This document shows, in pieces, positions 1-12,600 of a stretch of DNA of 64,000 nt. Position numbers and translations under genes: made by a program. Every line of letters starts with the position of its first letter. The first letter of the stretch is position 1. Source of the DNA: Kutzneria sp. 744. GTDB lineage: Bacteria > Actinomycetota > Actinomycetes > Mycobacteriales > Pseudonocardiaceae. Under the pieces are notes generated by a model. The model made no database searches. It was not told where the DNA came from and saw only the letters and a program-made list of their open reading frames with translations. The stretch lies in assembly GCF_000568255.1 (NCBI RefSeq), contig NZ_KK037166.1, positions 1,609,881-1,673,880 on the forward strand, in the 5' to 3' direction.

Positions 1-1
1 G

Positions 2-518
2 GGCACGGTGTCGGTGGACTCGGTGGATCTGTCCAGGGAAGAGTCGGGTGCGCGAGGTAGTTCTCGTTGCCTCGCACGACGCGGACCTGTTCCCCGGCAC
101 GATCACCGAGAACATCTCGGCCGGTCCGTACGTGGACGAGGCGCTGACCGCGGCCGCTGTCGACGAGGTGGCCAGCGCGCTGCCCAACGGCGTGGCCACG
201 GCCGTGACCGAGCGCGGGCGGTCGTTGTCCGGCGGGCAGCGGCAGCGGGTCGCGCTGGCCCGGGCGCTGGCCGTGGACGCCCCGGTGTTGGTGTTGCACG
301 ACCCGACCACCGCGGTCGACACCGTAACCGAGGCCCGGATCGCGGCCGGTCTTGCCGCGCTGCGGCGCGGCCGCACGACGATCATCGTGACCACCAGCCC
401 GGCGCTGCTCGCGACGACCGATCGGGTCGTGCTGCTCGATGACGGCCGAATAGTGGAACAGGGCAGCCACGCCGTTCTCGCGGCGCGGGCCGACTACCGA
501 GCGGCGGTGCTGGCGTGA
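2..518 (+). CDS. ABC exporter subunit, C-terminal part of nucleotide-binding domain (partial, frameshifted)
   Basis: This is the 3' end of an ABC transporter gene that enters from the left edge. The visible part is the second half of the ATPase domain: Q-loop region (ASHDADLF), signature LSGGQRQR, a degenerate Walker B (VLVLHDPTTAVD, where the usual LDE is replaced by HDP), and the C-terminal H-loop region. Bases 2 to about 45 read in frame 2 (GTVSVDSVDLS, normal for this fold). From about base 50 the protein continues in frame 3, so one base appears to be missing near 44-52. The stop overlaps the GTG start of the next ABC gene by 4 bases, which points to a co-translated heterodimer. The partner's signature is degenerate, which pairs with the damaged Walker B here. 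Adjacency to the siderophore NRPS suggests siderophore export. Confidence 0.85.
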   Translation, partial: ARCRWTRWICPGKSRVREVVLVASHDADLFPGTITENISAGPYVDEALTAAAVDEVASALPNGVATAVTERGRSLSGGQRQRVALARALAVDAPVLVLHDPTTAVDTVTEARIAAGLAALRRGRTTIIVTTSPALLATTDRVVLLDDGRIVEQGSHAVLAARADYRAAVLA

Positions 519-2266
519 CCCGTCAACTTCTTCCCGTGGCCGACGGCCATCGCGTTCGCGCCGTCGTCGGCGAACTGTTCGGCCGGGCCAAGGCCCGCAC
601 CGCGGCCGCGTTCGCCATGCTGATCGCCGCTACGGCGATCGGACTGTTCACCGCTCCCCTCCTCGGCCGGATCATCGACCTGGTCGCGAGCCGCCGGCCG
701 GCGGTCGAGCTGGTGACGCCGGTGGTGGAGTTGGTCCTGGTCGCTGTGGCCGGCGCGGCAGCGACCGCCGCCGGCATGTCGCTGGTGGCGCGGTTGGGCG
801 AGACGATCCTGGCCGAGCTGCGGGAGCGGTTCGTCGCCCGTGCCCTCGGTTTGCCGTTGGACCAGCTGGAAAAGGCCGGTTCCGGCGACCTCACCACCCG
901 GGTCACCAATGACGTGTCGGTGGTCGCCGATGCCGTGCGGCAGGCGCTGCCGGAGCTCGGCCGGTCGGTGCTGACGGTCGTGCTGACCCTCGGCGCGCTG
1001 GCCGTGCTGGACTGGCGGTTCCTGCTGGCGGCGCTGGTGGCCGTGCCGGTGCAGCTGCACACCGTGCGGTGGTACGTGCCGCGGGCCAAGCCGCTGTACG
1101 CCAGCCAGCGCGAAGCCGTTGGCACGCAACAACAGCAGCTGTTGGACACGATCGGCGGCGCACGGACCGTACGGGCCTTCCGGCTGTCCGACACACATCT
1201 GGCACGGGTACGGGAGCGATCCGAAGGCGCCGTCAACCTTGCGCTGCAAGGCATCCGGCTGGTCACGCGGTTCTACGCGCGGCTGAACCTGGCCGAGTTC
1301 GTCGGGCTGTCGGCCGTGCTGGCGGTGGGCTTTGTGCTGGTCGGCGCCAACCTGGCGACCGTCGGTGTGGCCACCGCCGCCGCGCTGTACTTCCACAGCC
1401 TGTTCGGGCCGATCACCACCGCGCTGGCCCTGGTCGACGATGCCCAGGCGGCCAACGCCAGCCTGGCCCGGCTGATCGGCGTGGCCGATCTTCCGCCGGC
1501 CGAGGAGCCCCACGAGCCGGCTCGGCCCGTCGACGCCTCGGTGAAGACCGCGGGCACCGGTTTCTCCTATGTGGACGGTCATCCGGTGCTGCGGGACGTG
1601 GACATCGCCGTCTCCCCGGGCGAGCGAGTGGCACTCGTCGGCGCGAGCGGCGCCGGCAAGACCACGCTGGCCAAGCTGATCGCCGGCATCCACCAGCCGA
1701 CCGCCGGATCGATCACGCTCGGCGACGTGCCGCTGGAGGACCTCGGCCCCGACGGCATCCGCCGCACCGTGGCGCTGATCAGCCAGGAGGTGCACGTCTT
1801 CGCCGGTCCGCTGGCCGAGGACCTGCGCCTGGCCCGGCCGTCGGCCACCGACGCCGAGCTCCGCGACGCCCTCACGACGGTCGGCGCACTGTCCTGGGTG
1901 GACGGTCTGCCCGAGGGCCTCGCCACCGTGGTCGGCGAGGGCGGCCACCAGCTCACCGTGACCCAGGCCCAGCAGCTGGCCCTGGTGCGTCTCGTGCTGG
2001 CCGACCCGCCCATCGCCATCCTCGACGAGGCCACGGCCGATGCCGGCAGCGCCGGTTCCCGTGTTCTCGAGGCCTCCGCCGCCGCGGCTTTGCAAGGCCG
2101 CACCGCATTGGTCGTGGCCCACCGGCTCACCCAGGCCGCGGCGTCCGATCGCATTGTCGTGCTCGACGCCGGCGCGGTCGTGGAAACCGGCACTCACGAG
2201 GAATTGGTGGCCGCCGGCGGCCGGTATTCAACGCTCTGGGCCGCATGGTCGGGGCAAAGGGCCTGA
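515..2266 (+). CDS. ABC transporter, fused membrane and ATPase domains (type IV exporter half)
   Basis: A 583-residue ABC exporter half-transporter. The N-terminal 300 or so residues form the six-helix membrane domain; the ATPase domain follows with Walker A GASGAGKTT, Q-loop LISQE and Walker B AILDEATAD. The signature motif is LTVTQ instead of LSGGQ, so this subunit supplies a degenerate half-site and must work with the preceding subunit, which keeps LSGGQ but has an altered Walker B. This complementary degeneracy is known in heterodimeric exporters. The GTG start overlaps the previous stop (GTGA). It is convergent with the siderophore genes across a shared terminator. The role as siderophore exporter (or IrtAB-like importer) is inferred from position only. 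Confidence 0.9.
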   Translation: MTRQLLPVADGHRVRAVVGELFGRAKARTAAAFAMLIAATAIGLFTAPLLGRIIDLVASRRPAVELVTPVVELVLVAVAGAAATAAGMSLVARLGETILAELRERFVARALGLPLDQLEKAGSGDLTTRVTNDVSVVADAVRQALPELGRSVLTVVLTLGALAVLDWRFLLAALVAVPVQLHTVRWYVPRAKPLYASQREAVGTQQQQLLDTIGGARTVRAFRLSDTHLARVRERSEGAVNLALQGIRLVTRFYARLNLAEFVGLSAVLAVGFVLVGANLATVGVATAAALYFHSLFGPITTALALVDDAQAANASLARLIGVADLPPAEEPHEPARPVDASVKTAGTGFSYVDGHPVLRDVDIAVSPGERVALVGASGAGKTTLAKLIAGIHQPTAGSITLGDVPLEDLGPDGIRRTVALISQEVHVFAGPLAEDLRLARPSATDAELRDALTTVGALSWVDGLPEGLATVVGEGGHQLTVTQAQQLALVRLVLADPPIAILDEATADAGSAGSRVLEASAAAALQGRTALVVAHRLTQAAASDRIVVLDAGAVVETGTHEELVAAGGRYSTLWAAWSGQRA

Positions 2267-2273
2267 AATACAC

Positions 2274-2310
2274 GACGACCCGCCGGGAGGGATTCTCCCG
2301 GCGGGTCGTC
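2274..2310. terminator. bidirectional terminator hairpin
   Basis: A perfect 16-bp inverted repeat (arms 2274-2289 and 2295-2310) with a 5-base loop sits between the convergent ABC exporter and mbtH genes, so it can end transcription from both sides. Confidence 0.9.
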
Positions 2311-2342
2311 CGGCCAGAGGGTGCGAGGCCCACGCGGAATAG

Positions 2343-2552
2343 CTACGAATCCATCGCGTCGGCCAGGGACTTCGGCCTCATGTCGGTCCAGTTCGCCTCG
2401 ACGTGGTCGAGGCAGGCCTGCCGCGCATCCGGGCCGAAAGCCACGGTCCAGCCCGCCGGCACGTCGATTGCCGCCGGCCACAGGCTGTGCTGGTTCTCGG
2501 CGTTGACCAGCACCAGATAGGTGCCGTCCTGATCCTCGAACGGGTTCGTCAT
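2343..2552 (-). CDS. mbtH: MbtH-family protein
   Basis: A 69-residue MbtH-like protein, the small chaperone that binds and activates adenylation domains of many actinobacterial NRPSs. It has the family's N-terminal [10 protein letters not shown] and the conserved [10 protein letters not shown] and VPAGW segments; length is typical. The start has a clear GAGGAG ribosome-binding site 6 bases upstream. It lies 10 bases after the stop of the siderophore-binding protein gene and is probably cotranscribed with it and possibly with the NRPS. Its likely partner is the five-module NRPS in this locus. Confidence 0.97.
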   Translation of the reverse strand: MTNPFEDQDGTYLVLVNAENQHSLWPAAIDVPAGWTVAFGPDARQACLDHVEANWTDMRPKSLADAMDS

Positions 2553-2562
2553 AGCGGTCTCC

Positions 2563-3588
2563 TCAGGCGGCGATGTCGGTGCGGGCGCCCTTGACGACCT
2601 CGGTCAGCTTCTGGATGACCGGAGTCGCCAGCACGGGATTGAAGCGGGGCTCGGTCGACCAGTCGGCGACCGCGCCGGCCTTGACCGCCGGCAGCTGGGC
2701 CCACGTCGGGATCTGCGCCAGCTGCTGCTTGGACAGGGCGAAGGTGCGGCTGTCGGACAGGATGAGGTCGGCCGGGTACTTGCCGGCCTGCTCCCAGCTC
2801 AGCGTCTCGAAGTAGTCGTCGGGGCCGGAGCCGTTGACCAGGTCGAGGCCGAGGTCGCGGTAGTAGGACAGGTCGGCGAAGAACTCCGGCTTGCCGACGT
2901 AGAGGTTGTCCTTGTCGCTGGACACGGCCAGCACCTTCAGGCCCGGCTTGGACTTGACGGCCGCCTTGAGGTCGTCGGAGGCCTGCTGGAAGTCGGCCTT
3001 GGCCTTGGTGATGGTCGGCGAGTTGGCGTCGCCGCCCAGCGCCACGGCGAGCTGCTCGTAGCGCTGGATCACCTTGGGCAGCGTGACCTTGTACTCCGAC
3101 AGCGCCACGATGGGCGCGACCCTCTCCACCTTGCCGGTGAGGTCGTTCTGGATGACCCACAGGTCGGTCGGCTTGGCCCCGGACAGGCCGGTGACGACCA
3201 GGTCCGGCTTGAGGGCCGCGAACTTCTCCAGGCTGAAGTCGTCCCAGGCGTTGCCGACCGAGGTCTCGGCGGCCAGGTCGATGTTGCCGGCCTGGATCTC
3301 CTTCTTGCCGTCGGCGGTCTTCTGCGGTCCGAAGACGCCGATGGCGTGCACGCCGTAGTCCCACAGCGGGGCGGCCGAGCTGACGTAGGCCACCACCCGG
3401 GTCGGGCGCCGGTCACGGGTGATCTTCTGGCCTCGGTCGTCGGTGAACTCCCATGGCCCCGTCGACGCCGCCGCTCCCCCACCGTTGCCGTTGCCGCACG
3501 CGGCCAGCACCACGGTCGCCGCGACACCGCCCGCCCCGATCAGGAATCCACGCCTGCTCAGCCCGCCGGCGCCTTGAAACACGGACAT
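2563..3588 (-). CDS. iron-siderophore ABC transporter substrate-binding lipoprotein
   Basis: A 341-residue periplasmic-binding protein of the FepB/FhuD class (helical backbone). The N-terminus has a twin-arginine signal (SRRGFLIG) ending in a lipobox LAAC, so it is likely exported folded by Tat and anchored as a lipoprotein. The start was placed at the ATG preceded by GAGAGGTG; an upstream in-frame ATG at 3621 lies inside the iron box and has no ribosome-binding site. The gene follows the NRPS on the same strand but has its own iron box just upstream, and leads into mbtH. It would deliver the ferric siderophore to the FecCD permeases encoded at 23-26 kb. Confidence 0.95.
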   Translation of the reverse strand: MSVFQGAGGLSRRGFLIGAGGVAATVVLAACGNGNGGGAAASTGPWEFTDDRGQKITRDRRPTRVVAYVSSAAPLWDYGVHAIGVFGPQKTADGKKEIQAGNIDLAAETSVGNAWDDFSLEKFAALKPDLVVTGLSGAKPTDLWVIQNDLTGKVERVAPIVALSEYKVTLPKVIQRYEQLAVALGGDANSPTITKAKADFQQASDDLKAAVKSKPGLKVLAVSSDKDNLYVGKPEFFADLSYYRDLGLDLVNGSGPDDYFETLSWEQAGKYPADLILSDSRTFALSKQQLAQIPTWAQLPAVKAGAVADWSTEPRFNPVLATPVIQKLTEVVKGARTDIAA

Positions 3589-3608
3589 GTTCACCTCTCG
3601 GCCAGATC

Positions 3609-3627
3609 TTAGGTTAGGCATACCTTA
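3609..3627. promoter_or_regulatory. iron box (IdeR/DmdR-type operator) before the siderophore-binding protein
   Basis: TTAGGTTAGGCATACCTTA matches the 19-bp IdeR/DmdR1 consensus TTAGGTTAGGCTAACCTAA at 16 positions. It lies 21 bases upstream of the chosen ATG of the binding-protein gene, as expected for iron-dependent repression. Confidence 0.9.
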
Positions 3628-3698
3628 TTTGGCGGACTGACCTGCGGCAACCGTCGGGGCGGGAGATGAGCCGGCTGTGATGGAGCCCTCCCTGCGGG

Positions 3699-6600
3699 TC
3701 ATTGGCTTTCCTCCACCAACGCCGCCAAACCCGCTGCTGTCGGCGTCCGGAAGAACTCGGCGATCGGGACCTCCACCCCCACCCGCTCGGCGATCCTGTT
3801 GCGCAGCAGCACCAACAGCATCGAGTGGCCGCCGAGGGAGAACAGGTCGTCGTCGGCGCCGATGGACTCCAGCCCCAGCCCCAGCACCTCGGCGAAGACC
3901 TCGCACAGGGCGCGTTCCATCGGCGTGACCGGTTCGCGGCCGGCGGCGCCGAGTTCGGGCACGGGCAGGGCGGCACGGTCGAGCTTGCCGTTGCGGGTGA
4001 CGGGGAAGGCATCCAACGGCACGATCGCCGCCGGCACCATGTACTCCGGCAACGAGCGGGACAACGCCCGGCGGAGTTCCTGTGGGTCGACATCGGCCGG
4101 CGTGGTGTAGGCGACGAGGCGCTTGTCCCCCGGGCGGTCCTCGCGAACGATCACGAAGGCCTGGTCCACATCGGGGTGGCGAACCAGCGCGGTCTCGATC
4201 TCGGCGGGTTCGATACGGAAGCCGCGGATCTTGACCTGATCGTCGCCACGACCGAGGTAGTCCAGCTGACCGTCGGACGTCCAGCGGGCGAGGTCGCCGG
4301 TGCGGTACATGCGATCCCCTGGCGCACCAAAGGGATCGGCAACGAAGCGCTCGGCGGTGAGCTCGGGCCGCCCGAGGTAGCCGCGGGCCAGCCCGGCGCC
4401 GGCGAGGTAGAGCTCGCCCCGGACGCCGACCGGCACCGGGTTCAGGTGATCGTCGAGGACGTAGGCGCGGGCGTTGGCGACCGGGCGGCCGACCACGGGC
4501 CGCTCGGAGTCCCGGATTCGGCCGACGAGGGCGTCGACGGTGGCCTCGGTCGGGCCGTAGAGGTTGTACGACTCCGTGCCGGGCAACGACTGGAAGGTCT
4601 CCCACAGCGGCTGCGGAACGGCCTCGCCACCGACGCCGATCACGCCGAGGGAGCACTTGCCGTCCTTGATCACGCCGGCGGCGGCGATCTGGGCGAAGTG
4701 CGACGGGGTCAGCTCGACGAAGTCGAGCCGGCGGTCGATCACCACCGCCGCCAGCCGGTCCGGGTCGCGGCGGGTGTCGTCGTCGACGACGTGCACCTCG
4801 TGCCCGTCGAGCATCCACAGCTGCGGCTGCCAGGAGGCGTCGAAGAAGAACGCCCAGGCGTGCCCGACCCTCAGCTGTCGCCCGCCGGCCTTGGCCACGG
4901 CCGGGCGGTAGAGGGTTTCCCGGTGGCTGTGGAACAAGTTCACCAGCCCGGAGTGCGGGATCACCACGCCCTTGGGCTTGCCCGTCGATCCGGACGTGTA
5001 GAGCACATAGGCGGGGTTCGACGGGGACGGCGGCGTGAGGACGGCATCACTGTCCACAATGTCCTCCACGAACAGGACTTGCCAGCCGGGCAGTCGATCG
5101 GCGAGCCCACGGGTGGTGATGATCAGCTTTGCATCGGCGTCGTCCAGCAGCGCGGCGAGGCGTTCGACCGGCTGGTCGGGGTCCACCGGCAGGTAAGCCG
5201 CACCCGACTTGAAGACGCCGAAGATCGCCTCGATCACGGCGGCGGAACGCGGCAACACCAGTGCCACCACGACTTCCGGGCCTGCGCCGTGGCTGGTGAG
5301 CCAGCGGGCGAGGCGGTCGGTGGTCGCCGCGAACTCCGCGAAGGTGGCGCTTCCGTTGGCGTCGCTCAGGGCGATCGCCTTGGGCGTGGCGACAACCTGC
5401 GCGGCAAGCCGGTCCACGACCGTCGGCGCGGTCATGGTGAGCCGCTCGCCGACGCCCCACTCTTGCAGGATCTGTTGCCGTTCACCGGTTTCCAGCACGT
5501 CGATGCGACTCAGCGGGCGATCCGGATCGGCCACGACGGCGGTCATCAGCCGGACCAGGCGTTGCCCGAGTGTGCGGGCGGTTGCCTCGTCGAACAGGTC
5601 GAGGCTGTACTCCAGCTCGCCGTCGATGCCGTCCGAGCCGGCGGTCTCGATCATGTCGAAGGACAAGTCGAACTTGGCCTGCCGCAGGCCCGTGTCCCGC
5701 CAGGACGCCGGCAGGCCCAGCAGCTGCTCCGGCCCGCCGTTGGCGTGGTAGACGGCCAGCATGACCTGGAACAGCGGGTGCCGGGCCAGCGAGCGCGGCG
5801 GGTTGAGCACTTCGACCAGGTGCTCGAACGGCAGGTCCTGGTGCGCGTAGGCGGCCAGGTCGGCTTCCCGCACTCGGGACAGCAGCTGGCGGAACGTCGG
5901 ATCGCCGTCGGTGTCCGTGCGCAGCACGAGCGTGTTGACGAAGAACCCGGCCAGATCCTCCAATGCGTGATCGGTGCGGCCGGCGACGGGCGTGCCGAGC
6001 GGGATGTCGGTCCCCGCGCCGAGCCGGGTCAGCAGGGCGGCCAGCGCCGCCTGCAACACCATGAACGTGCTGGTGTCGCTGCCGTTCGCGAGTTCGCGGA
6101 GCCTTCGGTGCACCTCCGCCGGCACGGTGAACGGCACTACGCCGCCGCGGTTGGTGGCGCGGGCCGGGCGTTGCCGGTCGACCGGCAGCGTGAGCTCGTC
6201 GGGGATGCCGGCCAGGGTGTCCCACCAGAACGCGGCCTGCTGGCCGAGCAGGCTGTCCGGGTCGTCGGTCCGGCCGAAGACTTCGCGCTGCCACAGTGTG
6301 TAGTCCACGTACTGCACGGGCAGCGGAGTCCACTGTGGAACCTGACCGCTGCTGCGGGCGATGTAGGCGGTGTCCAGGTCCCGCTTGAGCGGGGACATCG
6401 ACCAGCCGTCGCCGGCGATGTGGTGAACCAGCAGCACAATCACGTGCCGTCGCGGTCCGGTCGAGATCAGGCTGGCCCGGATCGGGATCTCCGCGTCCAG
6501 CCGGAAGCAGTAGCTTGCCGCTGCCGCGACCCGTTCGGTGACCTGTTCTTCGCTCACCGTCTCGGTTTCCAGCACCGGGATCGCTTCGTCCAACACGACC

Positions 6601-9600
6601 TGCCTCGGCGTGCCGTTCTCCTCGACGATGATCGTGCGCAGAATCTCGTGCCGGGCAACCACATCGGCCAGCGCCTGCCTTAACGCGCCCGTGTCGACCG
6701 GTCCGTCCAGCTCCCACGCCCAGGCGATGTTGTACGTCGGGTTGAGGCCGTCGAGCCGGTCGAGGAACCAGAGCCGCTGCTGCGCAAAGGACAGCGGCAG
6801 CACCTCCGGCCGCGCCACCCGCGTCAGCGCCCGCCGCCGCTCCCGTCCCGCGTCCAGCAGCTCCGCCAGCCGCGCCGGCGTCGGCGCGTCGAACACCGTC
6901 CGGATCTGCGCTTCCACCCCCAGCATCGCCCGGATCCGGCTCACCAGCCGGGTCGCCAGCAGCGAGTGCCCACCCAGGTCGAAGAAGCTGTCGTCCGCTC
7001 CCACCACCGGCACCCCGAGGACATCCGCGAACAGCTCGCACAGCGCCTGCCCCACCGGTGTCCTCTGCGTCCGGTCCGTCGTGTGCACCGCCGGCGCCGG
7101 CAACGCCCGCCGATCAAGCTTCCCGTTGGCGGTCAGCGGAATCTGCTCCAGCACCACGATCGCCGACGGCACCATATGCTCCGGCAGCCGCTCCCCCACC
7201 CTGGCCCTCAGCTCCGCCGCCAGCCCCGCCATCCGCCTGAACCGCCCCGGGTTTCCCGTGTACGACAGCAGCTGTTCGGCCCCCGGCGCAAAGGCATTCA
7301 CCGGGAACCGGTCATCCGCCGCGAACACCACATCCACCGAACCGTCGCCAGTTGCCGACCACGTGACCACAGTCCGCCGACCCATGCGATCGCCGAGCCG
7401 GTACCAGTCCTCGGGGTTGATGCCGTCGGCGGTGCGGGCGTTGGGCACGTCGTTGACGCGGATCTCGGTGCCGTCTTTGAGGAGTGCGGCGACCTGTTCC
7501 ACTGTGGACACATCGGTGCCCCAGGCGAGAGCATTGGCCGTGACGGGTTGGACGCGATGGGGGTCGGTGTGCAGGACGACGTCGTATCGGTACTGGGTGA
7601 GCTCGTTGACGGCCCGGCCCCGCTTGACCCGAATATCGGCGCCGGCAACACCGTCGATACCGGCGAAGAACTCGGGCGCTACGAGGAGTTCCTTCTCACG
7701 CATGAGGAGCTGCTCGATCAGGCGCTCGTCGCCGCGAGCCGTGGCGACGGCGGCGTGGAAGGCCCGGACCTGGCGGAGGTCACGGACGTCGCCGATTACC
7801 ACGGCGCCACCGGTGGCGAGGAGGGACAAGGCATTACGAAGCACGTCGAGGAGGTAGGCGCCGTTGGGGAAGTACTGGACGACGGAGTTGAGCACGATGG
7901 TGTCGAAGAAGCCGGTGGGAAGGTCGCCGAGCGCGGCGGCCTCGGCGGTGCGGAGCTCGACCTTGCCGGCCAGCGCCGGGTCGGCGGCGACGCGGCGGCC
8001 GAGGGCGGCGATGACCTCGCCGGAAAGGTCGATGCCCCAGTAGCTTTCGCACTCGGGGGCCAACTCGGTGAGTAGCAGACCGGTGCCCACGCCGATTTCC
8101 AGGACGCGGCGGGGCCGCAGCTCGCGAATACGGGCCACCACGGCGTCCCGCCACTCGCGCATCTCCGCGAGCGGCAAGGGTTCGCCGTTGTAGCTGGAGT
8201 TCCAACCGATGAAGTTGTCGCCGTCCGGCACGGGCGTGGCGTACATGGAGTCGTACAGCTCGCGCCACTCGCCAACCTGCTCCTCGGGCTCGACATGGGC
8301 GTCGGCGGCCGGCACGACATAGCCGACGAGTCGCACGTCGCCGGGCCTGTCCTCGCGCGGGATGACAATGGCGTAGGCGACGGCCGGGTCCTGGGCCAGC
8401 ACGGCCTCGATCTCGCCGGGTTCGATCCGGAACCCCCGGATCTTGACCTGCTCGTCCCCACGCCCGAGGAACTCCAACACCCCGTCAGTACGGAACCGAG
8501 CCACGTCTCCGGTCCGGTACAAGCGGGAACCCGGTGCGCCATGGGGATCCGCCACAAACCGCTCGGACGTCAACCCCGCACGCCCCAGATACCCACGGGC
8601 CAACTGCACCCCGGCCAGATACAGCTCACCCGGCGTACCCGGCGGCACCGGCCGCAGCGAAGCGTCCAGGACACAGGCCCGGGTGTTCCACACCGGACGT
8701 CCAATCGGGACAGTCTGCTCGACCGTCTTCAGATGCCACGCCGTCACGTCGACGGAGGCCTCGGTCGGACCATACAAATTGTGTAGTTCCGCAGAAAGCG
8801 TCCGATGGAACAACGCCACCGCCTCAGACGGCAACGCCTCACCGGAACACACCACCCGCCGCAGACTCACACACTCCGCCGCCCCGGGCTCCTGCAAGAA
8901 GACCTGGAGCATCGACGGCACAAAGTGGACAGTGGTGACCTGCTGCTCACGGATCAACCGGGCCAGATACACCGGATCCTTATGCCCCTCCGGCCGCGCC
9001 ACCACCTCGGTCGCACCGACGATCAACGGCCACAGAAACTCCCACACCGACACGTCAAAACTCGACGACGTCTTCTGCAACACCTTGTCATCGGCCCGCA
9101 AGCCGAACTCGCCCTGCATCCACAACAACCGGTTCACGATGCCGGAATGCGACACCACCACACCCTTCGGACGACCCGTCGACCCCGACGTATAGATCAC
9201 GTACGCCGGATTCTCCGGCCTCAAGGCCGTCGACACGGGCGTCGTCGGCCGGCCTGAGGCAGTGGCCGGGTCGTCCAGCAGCAGCGAGCCCGGAAGGCCG
9301 ACAACAGATGTTGTCAACACCAGGGCCGGCTGGGCGTCGGCCAGCATGAACTCGATGCGCTCGGCCGGATAGCCCGGGTCGACCGGCAGATACGCCGCCC
9401 CGGCCTTCAGCACGGCCAGGATACCCACCACAAGGTGCACCGATCGTGGCAGCACGAGCGCCACCACCCGCTCCGGCCCGGCACCCCCCGCGATCAGCTC
9501 GTGGGCCAGCCGGTTCGAGGCCGCGTCCAGCTCGGCATAGGTGAGCTGCTCCCCCTCGAACACCAGCGCCGGATGATCGGGCGTCCGCAGGGCCTGCGCC

Positions 9601-12600
9601 GCGAACAGTTCCGGCACGGTCACCGCCGGAACATCAGCAGTCTCCCCGGACCACATGGACGCCAGACGGTCTCGCTCAGGATCCGTCAGGACGTCCAGCG
9701 CACCGATGCGGCTGTCGGGGGCGGCAACCACCTGCCGCAACAGTGACACCAGCCGGGCCAGCAGGGCTTCCACGTCGGCGCGGTCGAAGACGTCGCTGTT
9801 GTACTCGGCCGAGCCACGGATACCGGTGAGCCGGCCGGGGCGCTCGCCGACGAAAAACACCAGGTCCGCGCGAGAAGTGCCGGTCGAGACCGGCTCCTCC
9901 TCGGCCGTCAGGCCGGGCAGGTCGATGTCCGCGACGGCGTTGTTCTGCCATGACAGCATCGTCTGGAACAGCGGGTGGTGCGTCATCGACCGGACCGGGT
10001 TCAGGGCCTCGACCAGCCGCTCGAACGGCACGTCCTGATGGGCGTGGGCATCGAGGTTGCGGTCGCGGACCCGGGCCAGCAGGTCGCGGAACGACGGATC
10101 GCCGCCGGTGTCGACCCGCAACACCAGCATGTTCACGAAAAAGCCGACGAGCTCGTCCAACGCCTCGTCGGTTCGGCCGGCCACGGACGTGCCGATCGGG
10201 ATGTCGCTGCCGGCGCCCAACCGGGAAAGCAGCGCCGTCAACGCGGCGTGCACGACCATGAACACCGTGGCGCCACAGGACAGCGCCAGCTCGGCGATAC
10301 CCCGGTGCAGCTCGGCGTCCCACTCGAACGTGAAATGCTCGCCCTGGTACGACGACACCGCCGGATGCGGCCGGGTGGTCGGCAGCTCGATCCGCTCCGG
10401 CAGGCCGGCCAACGCCCGACGCCAGTAGTCCAGCTGCGGCTCGATCACCGCGTCGCCGAGGGCCTCCCGTTGCCACAGCGTGAAGTCGGCGTACTGGACG
10501 GGCAACAGAGTCCACTGTGGAGCATGACCGCGGCTGCGAGCCTGGTAGGCGATGCCGAGGTCCCGCCACAGCGGGGCCATCGACCAGCCGTCGCCGGCGA
10601 TGTGGTGGAACATCATCAGCAGCACATGCTCGCGCTCACCCAGCTGGAACAGCGTCACCCGGAACTGGATCTCGGACTCCAGCCGGAACACCGTGGCCGC
10701 CGCCTCCGACACCGCAGCGGCCAGCGTTGCCTCGGTGGCCGTGCGAATGGGCAGCGGCACGTCGACGTCGTCGAGGACGAGCTGCCGGGCCTCGCCGTCG
10801 ATCTCGGGGAACACCGTGCGCAGCGCCTCGTGCCGCTCGACGATGTCCCGCAACGCCAACCGCAGCGCCGCCACGTCGAGGTCACCGTTGAGCCGGACCG
10901 CCGCCGGCATGTTGTACGTCGCAGACGGGCCCTCGAAGCGGTGTAGGAACCACAGGCGCTGCTGAGCGAACGACAGCGGCAGCACGTCCGGCCGCGGGTC
11001 GGCCCGCACCAGCGCCGGCCGGGCCACTGCAGAGTCCGCTGTGGACAGTAGGCCAGCCAGACCGGCGACGGTCGGGGTCTCGAACACCGACCGCAGCTGG
11101 AGCTCGACACCGAACACCGAACGGAGCCGGGCGACCAGGCGGGTGGCCATCAGCGAATGGCCGCCCAGGGCGAAGAAATCGTCGTCGATGCCGACCGAGG
11201 CGACGTCGAGGACCTCGGCGAACAGTCCACAGAGGACCTCCTCGACCGGAGTCCGCGGCGCATGGCCGGCGGTGGCCTCCTGCACGTCGGCGCTGGGCAG
11301 GGCCCGGCGGTCCAGCTTGCCGGACGCCAGCAGCGGCAGCCGGTCCAGCATCACATAGGCCGACGGCATCATGTACTGCGGCAGGCGATCCCGCACGTGG
11401 GCGCGCAGCGAGGCGACCAGCGCGCTGTGATCCCGCTGGCCGGCCGGGTTGTTGCCCAAAGCGGCACGGGAGGCCCGGACCGGCCGGGATCGGTGGATGC
11501 GAGTCGGTGCACCGGTGGTGAACACGACCTCCAGGAGGCCTGCATCGGCCGTGACGGTCGCGTACATCTGATAGCCGAGGCTCGCCGCAAGCGCTTGCAG
11601 TGACTCGGGATCCACGCCGTCTCGTTCGTCCAGTGCGGACAGCGCGGTCTCGTTGTCGCCGACGGCCAGCGCGGCGATCGCCGCGAGCTCGCCCGACAAC
11701 CGGGCGTTGGGCACGCCGGTCAGGCGCAAACGCCCCGGACGCTCGGACAGCAAACGTTTGGCGTCCTCGATCGTGTCGAAGGACGCGACGTGTTCCTCGA
11801 CCGGGGCCGGCTTCACGGCCTTACGCATGATCACGTCGTAGCGGTGCCGGGTGAGCTCGTTGTGGGCGTGGCCCCGCTTCACCCAGACGTCGACGTCGTC
11901 GAAACCTTCGAACCCGGCGAAGTAGTCCGGGTCGAGCACGAGCTCACCCTCACGGGCGATCGCCTGCTCGACGGCGGCCATGGTGCGACGGCCGTGGCGC
12001 AGCTCGGTGCCGGTACGGAAGGCCTTGAGCGAGCGGAGGTTCCGGATGTCACCGAGGAAAATCACGCCGCCAGGACGGAGGTGCGCACCGGCCGTGCTGA
12101 TTACCTCGGCCAGGTACTCGGTGCTCGGGAAGTACTGCGCGACGGAGTTGATGATCACCGTGTCGAACGGCTCTTCCGACAGCGCACCGAGGTCGTGCGC
12201 CGGACTGGCGGCCAAGTGCGCCTTGGCCGCCAGCTCCGGTGGCAAGGCCCGGCGCAGGTTGTCGACCGCCTTCTCGGAAAGGTCGACGCCCCAGTACTCA
12301 TCGGCGTGAGGCGCTATCCGCGACACGATCAGGCCACTGCCGACGCCGATCTCCAGCACGCGCTTCGGCCGCAGCGACAAGATCCGCTCGACGGTCGCCG
12401 CGTGCCATTCCCGCATCTCGTCGAGGGGAATGGCGGTGCCGTCGTAGCTGGAGTTCCAGCCGGCGAAGTTCTCCTCCATGCCACCGGCGGCCGCAGCGGC
12501 GAACACGTCCTCGTGCAGCTCATGCCATTCGTCGACGTGACTGAGCTCGGCCTCCTCGTCGCGCGAGGCCGCCGGGACCACGTAGGCCAGCAGCCGCCCG

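Noticed and set aside
3702-6683. A 993-codon open frame on the plus strand opposite the NRPS, with similar long frames at 13377-16025, 15242-17230 and 19043-21082
   Set aside because: These are antisense frames kept open by GC-rich third positions; the translations are low-complexity and mirror conserved NRPS domains on the other strand.
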